64,000 nt of DNA, from positions 1,118,501-1,182,500 of the forward strand of contig NZ_CP151099.1 of assembly GCF_038096175.1 (NCBI RefSeq). The letters are read 5' to 3'. The position numbers and the translations under genes are program-made. Origin of the DNA: Nostoc sp. UHCC 0302 (GTDB taxonomy: Bacteria > Cyanobacteriota > Cyanobacteriia > Cyanobacteriales > Nostocaceae). The notes under the pieces were generated by a model that was not told where the DNA came from, did no database searches, and saw only the letters and a program-made list of their open reading frames with translations. Positions 8,244 through 17,111 of this stretch are shown here, piece by piece (positions within the stretch are counted from its first letter, which is position 1; the number at the start of each line of letters is the position of its first letter).

Positions 8244-9296
8244 TTATTGTGCAATTTGATTAGCGGCAGCCTGGACTTGAACGACAACTTCTTTAGACAA
8301 AGGAATATATCCAAGTTCCAAGCTAGATTTTTGCCCTTTAATTAAAACCCAATTCACAAAATTTTTCAGTTCTTGAGCTTTAACTGAGTCTTCATATTGG
8401 CGATAAGTCAGAAGCCAAGTATAAGTAACTATGGGATAAGACTGAGTTCCCGCAGGATTGGGGTTAAAACCAATCAAGTTTTTAGCAGGTAGCTTGATTG
8501 CCTCCAAGGTTTTAGCTGTTGATTCAGGTGTTGGCGTAATATAATTACCAGATTTATTTTCCAAAGCAGCTACACGCAATTTATTTCGGTTAGCGTAGCT
8601 GTATTCTACATAACCAATCGCTCCGGGAAGTTGTTGAATCTGAGCAGTAACTCCTGCGTTGCCGTTTGCACCAATTCCTACTGGCCATTCTATGGATTTA
8701 CCAGCGCCGACTTTATTTTTCCATTCTGGGCTGATAGCATTTAGATGTCGTGTCAACACGCTTGTTGTACCACTACCATCAGTTCTGTGTACAACTTTAA
8801 TCGGTAGATCGGGCAAATTTATCCCTGGATTAGCTACAGCTATTTTAGGATTATTCCAATTCGTAATTTTTCCCAGGAAGATATCTGTATAGACTTGGCG
8901 TGGTAGCTTCAGACCACTTGGCACATTGGAGAGGTTGTAAGCTAGCACTATAGAACCAGCAGTTATGGGCAGAGCAATTACTCCTCGCTTTATATTAGCT
9001 GCTTGTTCAGCTGTAATTGCCACATCACTGGCGGCAAAGTCTACAGTACCTTGGATCAGCTGTTGCACTCCAGCACTGCTTCCTATGGCTTGATAGTTAA
9101 TTTTTACGTTAGGATTTTGCTGATTGTAATCTAACAACCACTGCTGGTACAAAGGCTCAGGAAAACTTGCCCCGGCCCCAACAAGGGAAACTTTTCCTAT
9201 CTCTGTATGACCAGCAGTGCAAGAAGCAATATTCACCGAAACGGCTATTAGGGACAGAAGACAAGCTAGTCGTTTCGATTGAATTTGAGCAGACAT
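8244..9296 (-). CDS. pstS: Phosphate ABC transporter substrate-binding lipoprotein PstS
   Basis: This periplasmic phosphate-binding protein feeds PstABC. I prefer ATG 9296 over an in-frame TTG at 9314. A signal peptide ends in a good lipobox, NIASC, so it is a lipoprotein. The family motifs are clear: LVGAGASFPEPLYQQWL, INYQAIGSSAGVQQL, DFAASDVAIT, HRTDGSGTTSVLTRHL (phosphate-binding Ser/Thr/Arg residues) and GAIGYVEYSYA. Length (about 350) is normal. No pstCAB genes follow, so it is an orphan or satellite PstS, as is common in cyanobacteria that carry several copies. Phosphate-starvation control is likely from the family, but I did not verify a Pho box. Confidence 0.93.
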   Translation of the reverse strand: MSAQIQSKRLACLLSLIAVSVNIASCTAGHTEIGKVSLVGAGASFPEPLYQQWLLDYNQQNPNVKINYQAIGSSAGVQQLIQGTVDFAASDVAITAEQAANIKRGVIALPITAGSIVLAYNLSNVPSGLKLPRQVYTDIFLGKITNWNNPKIAVANPGINLPDLPIKVVHRTDGSGTTSVLTRHLNAISPEWKNKVGAGKSIEWPVGIGANGNAGVTAQIQQLPGAIGYVEYSYANRNKLRVAALENKSGNYITPTPESTAKTLEAIKLPAKNLIGFNPNPAGTQSYPIVTYTWLLTYRQYEDSVKAQELKNFVNWVLIKGQKSSLELGYIPLSKEVVVQVQAAANQIAQ

Positions 9297-9578
9297 ATAA
9301 ATCTTTAGTTCCAATGTTTAATTTATCAATGTGGTAGTTTCCCAATTTTTAACGTGGGAGTGGTGCTGTTAATTTTAAAACAATAAAAAACCTCATGCAT
9401 AGGCTTATTAAAAGTTTTACCTAATACTTAAGCTGTATTCAAAAACAGCATCTAGCAATTGCCAAATGAGGCAGCAAGCAACCTCCTCCTCCTGATCCAT
9501 CTTTTCACCTCACCCTCTCTTAGCTAACCTGTGGCAAGATCGGAATCAGTTCGCATCGAAATTAACTAGGCAAATCAG

Positions 9579-11708
9579 ATGCTGGGAAACACACTTGTAG
9601 GAAGATACCAAATTATTAGTCTTTTGGGAGGTGGGGGGTTTGGCGAAACTTTTGTCGCTTGTGATACTCAGTTACCCGGTTCACCTAAATGTGTTGTCAA
9701 GAGACTCAAGCCTCAAGCAAGCGATCCAGTAACTTTAGAGACAGCTAGGCGTTTATTTGATACTGAAGCTCAAGTTTTGTATAAGTTAGGGACTTGCGAT
9801 CGCATTCCTAAACTTTTAGCTTACTTTGAAGAAGATGCAGAATTCTATCTCGTACAAGAATTCATTGAAGGTCATGATTTAAGTAAAGAGATAATACCAG
9901 GTAAAACCCTAAGTCAAGACGAGGTGATTTCACTTTTAGAAGAAATTTTGACAATCTTAGAATTTGTTCATCAACAGAATGTTATTCACCGCGATGTTAA
10001 TCCCCGGAATATCTTGAGACGTCAGCAAGATAATAAGTTAATTTTAATTGATTTTGGTGCAGTTAAACAAATCGCTACTCAAGTGATTACTCCCCAAGGT
10101 CAAACTAAATCTACTGTAGCTATAGGTACTCCCGGATATATTCCTGGAGAACAAGCTCAAGGTACACCAAAATTTAGCAGTGATATTTATGCTGCCGGCA
10201 TAATTGCACTTCAAGCTCTAACTGGTTTATTTCCTGAAGAGATATTAAGAGATGCCGAAACTAATGAAATTATTTGGCAGAACCAAACCACAGTCACGCC
10301 GGAATTTGCTCAATTCTTAGACAAAATGTTGCGCTATGATTTTCGGCAACGTTATGCTTCGGCAACAGTGGCATTACAAGCATTAAAGGAGTTAACACAA
10401 GCTCCCCCTCAGACAATAGCATTGATTCCTGCTACCCCACAAAATCATATAAAGAAGCAGAAATCGCAAAAAGGCATATTGGGGAAATTTTTCATAGCAA
10501 TATTTTTAGTAGGTATTAGTGGAGTAGCATCAATATTTATTTATAACCACGTTAATTCAAATAATGCTACAGACTTATATAAACAAGGAAATACACTTTT
10601 TGACTTACAACGGTATAAAGATGCATTAACAGCATATGAAAAAGCAGTTAATATTATCCCCAATTATGCCCAAGGGTGGAATGGTCAAGGCAAAACACTC
10701 AATGAGTTAAAAGAATATAAAGAAGCGCTGGCAGCATATGATAAAGCAATTCAAATTCAGCCAGATTATTTAGAAGCTTGGAGTGGAAGAGGCTTTGTAT
10801 TAATAAATTTACAGCGATATCAAGAAGCGATCGCTTCTTTTGATAAAGCACTACAACTGAAAAACGACAACCCGGAAGTTTGGAATGCTAAAGGCGAAGC
10901 TTTTAGTAATTTAAACCAGTATGACCAAGCTATACAAGCTTATGACCAGGCAATTGAATTAAAACCTGATTATTATCAAGCTTGGTATGAAAAAGGATTA
11001 GCCTTGCAGAATCTCAAACGCTATGAAGATGCAATTGCTGCATACCAAAAAGTCACTGAATTAAAACCTGAGTATCAGCAGGCTTGGTACAATTTGGGTA
11101 ATGTTTTAGTCAACTTGCAACGTTATACAGACGCATTTACAGCTTATGATAAAGCTGTGCATTATCAGCCCAATTATTATCAAGCTTGGTTGTCAAGAGG
11201 TAATATCCTTCTTAGCTTACAACGTTATCCAGAAGCCGTTGAATCTTTTAGACAAGTAATTAAGTACAATTCCAATAATTATCAAGCTTGGTATAATCTG
11301 GGCTGGTCACTGCATCAAACCCAACGCTATGAAGAAGCGATCGCATCTTACAATAAGGCAGCGACAATTAAGCGAAATGACTATCAATTGTGGTACAATC
11401 TAGGAAATTCTCAATATAATTTACAGAAATATGGAGATGCGATCGCATCTTATGATAGAGCAGTTCGTTATAAGCCAGACTACTACGAAAGCTGGTATAG
11501 TAGAGGCAATGCTTTATTAAACTTGAAACGATATCAAGAAGCGATCGCCTCTTATACTCAAGCAATTAAATATAAACCTGATTACCAACAAGCAATACAA
11601 GCCCGCAACCAAGCCGAGAGTCAGCTACAATCTGAAAAATTAAAGCCTGTAATTGTACCAATCATCCCATCACCTAGTTCTACCAGTTCACCAAAAAATA
11701 TACCCTAA
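9579..11708 (+). CDS. Ser/Thr protein kinase with ten TPR repeats
   Basis: This 709-residue membrane kinase has a Hanks-type domain (about 9-275) with glycine loop GGGGFGET, Lys41, HRDVNPRN (137-144) and DFG (158-160). The catalytic-loop Lys is Asn141 (HRDxN instead of HRDxK), and the APE-like motif reads PGEQ, so activity may be altered. One transmembrane helix follows (about 306-325). The remainder is ten consecutive 34-residue TPRs with a Tyr-rich consensus (AWYNLGN...YxxAIASYDKAIxxKPD), probably periplasmic. Such proteins act in signalling with TPR-mediated partner binding. A stop-to-stop palindrome separates it from a convergent kinase. Confidence 0.92.
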   Translation: MLGNTLVGRYQIISLLGGGGFGETFVACDTQLPGSPKCVVKRLKPQASDPVTLETARRLFDTEAQVLYKLGTCDRIPKLLAYFEEDAEFYLVQEFIEGHDLSKEIIPGKTLSQDEVISLLEEILTILEFVHQQNVIHRDVNPRNILRRQQDNKLILIDFGAVKQIATQVITPQGQTKSTVAIGTPGYIPGEQAQGTPKFSSDIYAAGIIALQALTGLFPEEILRDAETNEIIWQNQTTVTPEFAQFLDKMLRYDFRQRYASATVALQALKELTQAPPQTIALIPATPQNHIKKQKSQKGILGKFFIAIFLVGISGVASIFIYNHVNSNNATDLYKQGNTLFDLQRYKDALTAYEKAVNIIPNYAQGWNGQGKTLNELKEYKEALAAYDKAIQIQPDYLEAWSGRGFVLINLQRYQEAIASFDKALQLKNDNPEVWNAKGEAFSNLNQYDQAIQAYDQAIELKPDYYQAWYEKGLALQNLKRYEDAIAAYQKVTELKPEYQQAWYNLGNVLVNLQRYTDAFTAYDKAVHYQPNYYQAWLSRGNILLSLQRYPEAVESFRQVIKYNSNNYQAWYNLGWSLHQTQRYEEAIASYNKAATIKRNDYQLWYNLGNSQYNLQKYGDAIASYDRAVRYKPDYYESWYSRGNALLNLKRYQEAIASYTQAIKYKPDYQQAIQARNQAESQLQSEKLKPVIVPIIPSPSSTSSPKNIP

Positions 11709-11749
11709 CATCTGTAGAGACGTTGCAGTGCAACGTCTCTACAGATGTT
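11707..11749. terminator. Perfect 21-bp inverted repeat between two stop codons
   Basis: Two 21-base arms are exactly complementary around a single G at 11728. The left arm begins inside the TAA of the plus-strand kinase (11706-11708) and the right arm ends inside the TAA of the minus-strand kinase (11748-11750). The only bases between the two genes are thus a hairpin. It probably acts as a bidirectional terminator or 3' stabiliser. The core is the same as the dispersed repeat at 8088. Confidence 0.7.
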
Positions 11750-13472
11750 AAAAAATTAGGGTTTTAGTAGCTGATTTTTTTTTGTGGGCGGCAGAAACAT
11801 GATTTACAGCTAAATTCTGACTTTGAGTTTGCAGACGTTGCTTTTGAGTATACTCATTTAGTTTGATTTGAGCTTGAGCGTAAACTTGAGTATCTTTAGG
11901 AATCTTGCCCAAAAATTTTACAGCACTATTAAAGTCACCAACAGATGCTTTCTTATTAGCATTATGTAAAAAATAAGCTGCCCTGATTTGTCGCTTTTTA
12001 TTGTACTCAGCTAACTTTTTTTGAACTAAAGCACCAGCAGAACTTTCTTCAGGGATTTGCCGCAGATACTCTAATGCAGTAGAAAATTCTTTCGCACCAG
12101 CCATTTCATAAGCTTTTGATAATAAATATTTTGTCTCGGCTTCAATTTTAATGTGTACTTGTTGAACTAGTTGATCTGTTTTAGATTGCCAATATAAAAT
12201 ATCTGGAACTTTAGGAGCAATACGCAGTACTTCTGACCATCTTCCCTGATTTAAAGCTTGTTCAGCAGCTTGGTAATGCTGTGCAGCAACTTGCCATTGC
12301 TGTTGCCATTCTTCGATTGTGGCTTGAGCTTCTGGATAAACATTGCTGTGAGAGGGAATTGATTTAACTAAAGCGATCGCTTCTTGTAAATCTCCTGCTT
12401 GATATTCTTCTGTTGCTTTATATAAAGTATCTGTCTCTGAGTGCGCTGGTGAGGTATTAGCTAGAGAATAGACACTAAATCCCATCAATAAAGAATTAGC
12501 AGCCAGTCCTACTTTCATTCCTGTTAATAGTGGGGATGATTTCCCAGATGCAGAATACTGGTTAGAATTATCATCCTTAACTGCCGCTTCAGCGATTGTA
12601 TAGGTTGTTTCTACAGTTTGCGGAGTTTCCGATACTATTTGCTTAAGTACCCGCAGTACCTCACTCGCAGATTGGAAGCGATTTAGGCTATTGTAACGGA
12701 TCATTTGGCTGAGGACAGCTGCTAGATAATCATTTACTGGCGTGTTTTGAGAACGCCACGCACTTTCATTAGTAGAAGTATCAACTTTTAATTGCAGTGG
12801 TTCTAGTCCTGTTAAACCCTGAATGGCAATCATACCTAGAGAATAAATATCACTGTTAGGCTGCGTTTTACCAATAAATTGCTCTGGCGGTATGTACCCC
12901 AATGAAGTGACAGGAATCCGATAAATAGGCAATTCTGCATCCATGCCAAAATCAATTGGCACAATTGAGCCAAAGTCAATCAAAACCAACTTGCCATCAA
13001 CAGCACGTCTGATTAAGTTTTCCGGTTTAATATCGCAATGAATAACGCCTTGAGAGTGAACAAATTCCAAAATACCCAAGACATCCTTAAGGAATTCGAT
13101 AACTTCATTCTCACTCCACAGACTCCCCCATTGTTCATCAATGGGCAGTTCCGCAGTCAATGCATGGCCTTCAATATATTCTTGTACTAAATAGAATCGC
13201 TCGTGTTCTTCAAAGCAGGCGATGAATTCTGGAATTTGTTGATGGCGTCCCAAACGCTTGAGGGTTTCAGTTTCAGTTAGAAACCGTAACCTAAGAATAT
13301 CCAAATAGCTGGATTGAGAACTACTAACCTTGAGCTGCTTAACAACACATTTGGGATTATCTGGATAATCTGTGTCTACAGCTATGTATGTTTGTCCGAA
13401 AACGCCTGCACCCAAACTTTGAATAATTTGGTAACGCCCTTGTAGTACTCTACCGATCATGTGGTGGGTCAT
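11748..13472 (-). CDS. Ser/Thr protein kinase, membrane-bound
   Basis: This 574-residue protein starts with a Hanks-type kinase domain: glycine loop GAGVFGQT, catalytic loop HCDIKPEN (HCD in place of HRD, Lys present), DFG in LIDFGSI, and the motif PPEQFIG. A hydrophobic segment lies around residues 318-340 (GLAANSLLMGFSVYSLA). The C-terminal 220 residues are helical with repeated AxxYxxAxxAL patterns resembling degenerate TPRs, rich in Gln. ATG 13460 (MIGRVLQGRYQI) is an equally good start by family comparison. It converges on the other kinase, and the two share little beyond the catalytic domain. Confidence 0.9.
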   Translation of the reverse strand: MTHHMIGRVLQGRYQIIQSLGAGVFGQTYIAVDTDYPDNPKCVVKQLKVSSSQSSYLDILRLRFLTETETLKRLGRHQQIPEFIACFEEHERFYLVQEYIEGHALTAELPIDEQWGSLWSENEVIEFLKDVLGILEFVHSQGVIHCDIKPENLIRRAVDGKLVLIDFGSIVPIDFGMDAELPIYRIPVTSLGYIPPEQFIGKTQPNSDIYSLGMIAIQGLTGLEPLQLKVDTSTNESAWRSQNTPVNDYLAAVLSQMIRYNSLNRFQSASEVLRVLKQIVSETPQTVETTYTIAEAAVKDDNSNQYSASGKSSPLLTGMKVGLAANSLLMGFSVYSLANTSPAHSETDTLYKATEEYQAGDLQEAIALVKSIPSHSNVYPEAQATIEEWQQQWQVAAQHYQAAEQALNQGRWSEVLRIAPKVPDILYWQSKTDQLVQQVHIKIEAETKYLLSKAYEMAGAKEFSTALEYLRQIPEESSAGALVQKKLAEYNKKRQIRAAYFLHNANKKASVGDFNSAVKFLGKIPKDTQVYAQAQIKLNEYTQKQRLQTQSQNLAVNHVSAAHKKKSATKTLIF

Positions 13473-13704
13473 GAGCTGGTTACTCAGTAAGTCCTTTTAT
13501 TTAGATTTTCTGGTGTCGCTTTTTGTTTCCGGAATGCTTGAAGAATATATCTTTAGAAAGATGATTACTTAAATGCAAGCTTAATTTAGCACGGTATTTA
13601 TACTTAGGAAATATGATATAATTATTTTACCCAACAGCATATTCTGTGAGCGTAAGTTCTGTGGACAACAAGGCGATCGCTCAATTGCAAATTAATATTA
13701 ATAT

Positions 13705-13833
13705 TTAATCTTCAATAACTTCACCAGCTTGAAAAATTTGGTTAGCTGTTATTTTTAAATCGGGAAAAGTCGGGGATATAATGCGACTAAAAGTATAGCT
13801 CTGGTCAGGTTTTAAAATTTTATATTTGCTCAT
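13705..13833 (-). CDS. Small hypothetical protein (42 aa), possibly a fragment
   Basis: An open frame of 42 codons from ATG 13833, beginning MSKYKILKPDQSYTFSR and ending QAGEVIED. The start resembles the first residues of longer cyanobacterial hypothetical proteins, so it may be a relic. It lies in the 475-bp interval between the kinase and the toxin-antitoxin pair. I see no clear ribosome binding site. Confidence that it is expressed is low. Confidence 0.3.
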   Translation of the reverse strand: MSKYKILKPDQSYTFSRIISPTFPDLKITANQIFQAGEVIED

Positions 13834-13870
13834 GTTTACAATATAAAATAATGCTATTTGTCTGATCTCT

Positions 13871-13937
13871 GGGCTTCTTCATCATGTTCAATCACCTCAG
13901 CTTGATTTTGTAACGGTTTGACTACGCGTGCGATCGC
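13871..13937. repeat. Duplicated 3' end of the downstream GTPase gene
   Basis: About 67-69 bp nearly identical (about two mismatches) to 14626-14694, which is the 3' terminal coding part of the GTPase gene at 14620-16173. The two copies are direct repeats and bracket the VapBC-type pair exactly. This is the footprint of an insertion or tandem duplication event that brought in the toxin-antitoxin module. Confidence 0.85.
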
Positions 13938-13947
13938 AATTTATTAT

Positions 13948-14349
13948 TTACCAAACAATACTTATTCCAGATGAAATTATCTTGGCATCTCGACTGATCA
14001 AAGGTAAGTTCATATACTTAGCTGTAGCAACAATAATCCTGTCTGGCATATCTGGAACAGTATCGCGTGGTATTGTAGCCAGTGCATCAACGATTTCAGT
14101 TGTTAAATTGACTAACTCTAGCCCACTACTTTTATCAGCTAATGCAGTATCTAGCTGATATTTCATATTTGCTGAGATTCGTCTTCTTTCTTGCAAGTAA
14201 ACTATTTCGACTAAGCAAATTGTTGGTATGTAAATTATAATTTCACCCCTATCGCACTTGTCAAATGCTTCGTTAGCGGCAACGCTAAGGTTTGGGCTAT
14301 CCTCTAAATACCAAATTAGTGCGTGAGTATCTGTTACCAAATGGGACAT
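13948..14349 (-). CDS. PIN-domain toxin (VapC type)
   Basis: This 133-residue protein has the PIN RNase fold signature: N-terminal LVTDTHALIWYLED (first acidic residue Asp7), a central Glu in ICLVEIVYL, and the C-terminal acidic cluster DMPDRIIVATAKYMNLPLISRD. VapC toxins cleave tRNA or rRNA when released from their antitoxin. Its ATG overlaps the antitoxin stop (TAATG arrangement at 14349), so the two are translationally coupled. The module sits between direct repeats derived from the neighbouring GTPase gene. Confidence 0.88.
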   Translation of the reverse strand: MSHLVTDTHALIWYLEDSPNLSVAANEAFDKCDRGEIIIYIPTICLVEIVYLQERRRISANMKYQLDTALADKSSGLELVNLTTEIVDALATIPRDTVPDMPDRIIVATAKYMNLPLISRDAKIISSGISIVW

Positions 14350-14585
14350 TAAATATCCTCATGCGGGAAGTTTTGCCAAACTTCTTGCCGCATTTGGGCA
14401 ATATCTGATTCAGAAATATTACTACCTCGCCACAATCCTCGTAACGACTTTCGCGGTTTAAACTGAATACTTGTTAACTCGCGTTCAATCTGGGGGGCAA
14501 TTCGCTCTATTAAGCGTATTTTATCTATCAATGAAAGCTGTTTTATTAGCTCTAATGCGTCTTCAAGAGTTATTGTTTTATCCAT
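14349..14585 (-). CDS. Antitoxin of the PIN toxin
   Basis: A 78-residue protein directly upstream of, and overlapping, the PIN toxin. The N-terminal half is helical (LEDALELIKQLSLIDKIRLIERIAPQI, read as two parts), like small cyanobacterial antitoxins. The C-terminal half carries LRGLWRGSNISESDI and a Trp/Phe-containing tail likely to bind the toxin. It is assigned by gene order and size; its sequence family is not one I can name with certainty. Confidence 0.75.
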   Translation of the reverse strand: MDKTITLEDALELIKQLSLIDKIRLIERIAPQIERELTSIQFKPRKSLRGLWRGSNISESDIAQMRQEVWQNFPHEDI

Positions 14586-14619
14586 TGTTATTTTACCTCT
14601 TATCTATTTATATAACATC

Positions 14620-16173
14620 TTAACTCTGTGCTTCTTCATCATGTTCAACCACCTCAGCTTGATTTTGTAACGGTTTGACTACGCGTGCGATCGCTTCTTG
14701 AATAAAAGCCTTAATAAATTCGTCCCGGCGGTTAATTTGAAATTGTCGCTGCACTACTTCTGTCATACCACCATCACCCCAATCTTGGTCATGACGAAAA
14801 TATTCAATGAAACTTTTCCCGGCAATTCTTGTTAAATAAGCTGCTGTTACACCTTGAATTGCCCTACCAATAATAAAAGTAGCAACATTAAGTTGTAATG
14901 CAGTAGATAATAATTGAATTGCTCCTTTAACAATGCCTAAACTAGCAATAGTTTTTGCTAAAGAAAGAGCTAATTCGCGCCCTCGCTCCATATTCAATTC
15001 GCAACCGTAAACTCTGCCAATTTCTACAACCATTTGAGCATTAACAGCAGCCGTTGCCAGTAAATCTACTACTGGTATAGGCGTGACTGATACCACGCCA
15101 GCCCCAATCCACTGAAATCGCTCAACAATTTTGTCAGCTTGACGGCGACGCTGCCCATCGATGAGCTTTCGCGCCTCATCTCCTAAACGCAAAGATTGTA
15201 GGAGAATATTATCTGCCACCAAATCTTCACCCTCAGCCCGTAAAACAGCAGCCATTCGCCGCAGCAAGGGGACAATATCCGCTTCCGGCTGGAAAGTTTC
15301 CCCAGTTTCTAATTGTGCAGATTGAGGATTAGCAGCGATCGCCACCACATCATTAGGAGCGATAAATCCTAGCACCCGCTGACGTAACCTCGCGAGAATG
15401 GCTTCCTTATCATCGTCTGTATACAAGTCAGTTTTGTTGAGAACCAAGAGCGATCGCTTGCCAATTTCTGCTAATCCTCGCAGCGGCTCATATTCTGAAC
15501 GCCGCAAGTCATTATCCACTACAAACAATAATAAATCTGCCTCTGTCGCCAGTTCCCGCGCTAACTGTTCTCGTTCTGTTCCCGCCACTCCTGCTTCTAA
15601 AATTCCTGGCGTGTCGGTAATTAATATCTTGCGTTCTAATCCCTTCAACCGCAAACAATAGGTTTCTCCTACTTGGGTTGTTCCCATCGGTGCATCTACT
15701 TGCCCCACCATGCGCCCCATAATGGCATTAACTAGAGAAGTTTTGCCAGCACTCCCTGTACCAAACACCACGACTTGAATCTCACCGCGTGCTAAATTTA
15801 CTTCAATCTCTCTTGAGCGACTTAATAAAGCTTGGCGTGCCACTTCATCTTGAATTTGGGCTACCTGTTGCCGCACAGCTTGCAGAGTTGAAGAAGCCGC
15901 ATCAGATTTGGCAGCGGGAATTTGCGCTGGTGTAACTCGCCGAGAACCACGGCGCGATCGCTTTTCTCCAGCTTGCATCACCAACACATAATAAACAAAG
16001 GCGGCAACTAATGCCCCGATGAGCAAAATCAGCAGCAACAGCAGCAAATTACCTAACAGCGGCGAATAGGATAACTGCCAGTAGAGGCGTGAGAGGGAAT
16101 CAATCAGCCACAGGCTTAAGCCCAAAATGACGATTAGACCGACAATCAGCGTTACTATGCGCGACAGAGGCAT
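14620..16173 (-). CDS. Membrane GTPase with DUF697 domain
   Basis: This 517-residue protein has two N-terminal membrane helices (residues about 5-30 and 40-66), then a basic linker, then an Era/dynamin-like GTP-binding domain. Motifs are GTGSAGKTSLVN (P-loop), TTQVGE (switch I), DTPGI (G3) and NKTD (G4). From about residue 345 a DUF697 domain follows (VSVTPIPVVDLLATAAVNAQM, GRAIQGVTAAYLTRIAGKSF). The family is widespread in cyanobacteria and chloroplast ancestors; its function is unknown but probably concerns the membrane. Its 3' terminal 69 bp are duplicated downstream of the toxin-antitoxin pair. Confidence 0.9.
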   Translation of the reverse strand: MPLSRIVTLIVGLIVILGLSLWLIDSLSRLYWQLSYSPLLGNLLLLLLILLIGALVAAFVYYVLVMQAGEKRSRRGSRRVTPAQIPAAKSDAASSTLQAVRQQVAQIQDEVARQALLSRSREIEVNLARGEIQVVVFGTGSAGKTSLVNAIMGRMVGQVDAPMGTTQVGETYCLRLKGLERKILITDTPGILEAGVAGTEREQLARELATEADLLLFVVDNDLRRSEYEPLRGLAEIGKRSLLVLNKTDLYTDDDKEAILARLRQRVLGFIAPNDVVAIAANPQSAQLETGETFQPEADIVPLLRRMAAVLRAEGEDLVADNILLQSLRLGDEARKLIDGQRRRQADKIVERFQWIGAGVVSVTPIPVVDLLATAAVNAQMVVEIGRVYGCELNMERGRELALSLAKTIASLGIVKGAIQLLSTALQLNVATFIIGRAIQGVTAAYLTRIAGKSFIEYFRHDQDWGDGGMTEVVQRQFQINRRDEFIKAFIQEAIARVVKPLQNQAEVVEHDEEAQS

Positions 16174-16512
16174 GGATGATAAAAACTAGTGGTTATTCAG
16201 TAGGCAGATGCTTCTAATCTTAATAGGTTCAGTGTTTTTCACCAGGGTAGACAAAAGCAGTTTTTGAGAAACGGAGAGCGCTTATGGTATCAAATTTACT
16301 TTTAAACTCTTACGACTGGATTCAGTCTACGATTTCTCTTTCTTAAGGTTCTAGTTTTTAAAAGTTGATTTTTTCATAATAGTGAAGCAGCATCTGGCGT
16401 GTAAAAATTTTCTGGTGGACTGATTAAAGTTCGCCTATACAAGTCACTTGAAGTTTTAGCAGGCTTTTTGTGAGACTGTTAGGTAAATCAGAACAAAGGG
16501 AGAAATTAACTT
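16174..16512. other. Intergenic region without recognised features
   Basis: This 339-bp stretch separates divergently transcribed genes and so must hold both promoters. I see no open frame, repeat or hairpin that stands out. A purine-rich GGGAG at 16498-16502 is a plausible ribosome binding site for the DUF937 gene. Confidence 0.5.
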
Positions 16513-17037
16513 ATGGGACTTTTTGACCAAATTCTTGGGGCCGTTGCCAATCCCAATCAACAAGGTAATTTAGGTCAGTTGGGAGGTATCATCAATTCTG
16601 TCAATCAGCTGAGCGATCGCACTGGTACAGATCCCTCAACAATCCAATCTGTTTTGGGTGTTGTGGGTAGTTATGTGCGTTCTTCCCTACAACAGAAACG
16701 AGATACAGCTGGTAACGAAGAAGCGCAAGCCATAGTAAATCAATATGCTGGGACTTCTCCTAATCCCCAAGCTGTGAATTCGCTGTTTTCTCCTCAGATA
16801 CAACAACAAGTAGCTCAAGTTGCTGCCCAGCGCAGTGGATTAGATGCTGGTATTATTCAACAATTGCTACCTATAGCTGTGCCAATTGTGTTGAATTTCT
16901 TGCAATCTGGTGCTAATGCTCAAAATCCCCAAAGTGGCGGAAACTCCGTGCTGAATTCCTTCCTAGATGCAGACGGTGATGGCGATGTTGATATTGCTGA
17001 TGCCATCCAGTTAGCTAGTCGCCATATGGGACGGTAA
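16513..17037 (+). CDS. DUF937 protein with C-terminal calcium-loop-like motif
   Basis: This 174-residue protein starts MGLFDQILGAVANPNQ and has the helical, Gln- and Ala-rich body of DUF937 proteins (LGGIINSVNQLSDRTG; LLPIAVPIVLNFLQSG). The end carries DADGDGDVDIADAIQLA, an EF-hand or dockerin-like Dx[DN]xDG calcium-binding loop. No signal peptide is present. Function unknown. A ribosome binding site (AGGGAG) lies about 10 bases before the ATG. Confidence 0.8.
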   Translation: MGLFDQILGAVANPNQQGNLGQLGGIINSVNQLSDRTGTDPSTIQSVLGVVGSYVRSSLQQKRDTAGNEEAQAIVNQYAGTSPNPQAVNSLFSPQIQQQVAQVAAQRSGLDAGIIQQLLPIAVPIVLNFLQSGANAQNPQSGGNSVLNSFLDADGDGDVDIADAIQLASRHMGR

Positions 17038-17044
17038 TCACGCG

Positions 17045-17066
17045 TTGTAGAGACGCGATGAATCGC
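17045..17066. repeat. Dispersed palindrome with core GACGCGATGAATCGCGTC
   Basis: An 18-base near-perfect palindrome within TGTAGAGACGCGAT-type sequence. The same core sits in the middle of the two MITE copies at 21178 and 33570. It lies directly after the DUF937 gene, followed by repeated heptamers of the AATGACA type up to 17111. It could act as a terminator hairpin for the upstream gene. Confidence 0.65.
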
Positions 17067-17111
17067 GTCTGTCTCAATGCCCAATGCCCCATGCTCAATA
17101 ACAAATGACAA

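Noticed and set aside
13928-14158. Plus-strand 76-codon frame starting GTG at the end of a repeat copy
   Set aside because: It is antisense to the PIN toxin gene, whose motifs and coupling with the antitoxin are convincing.
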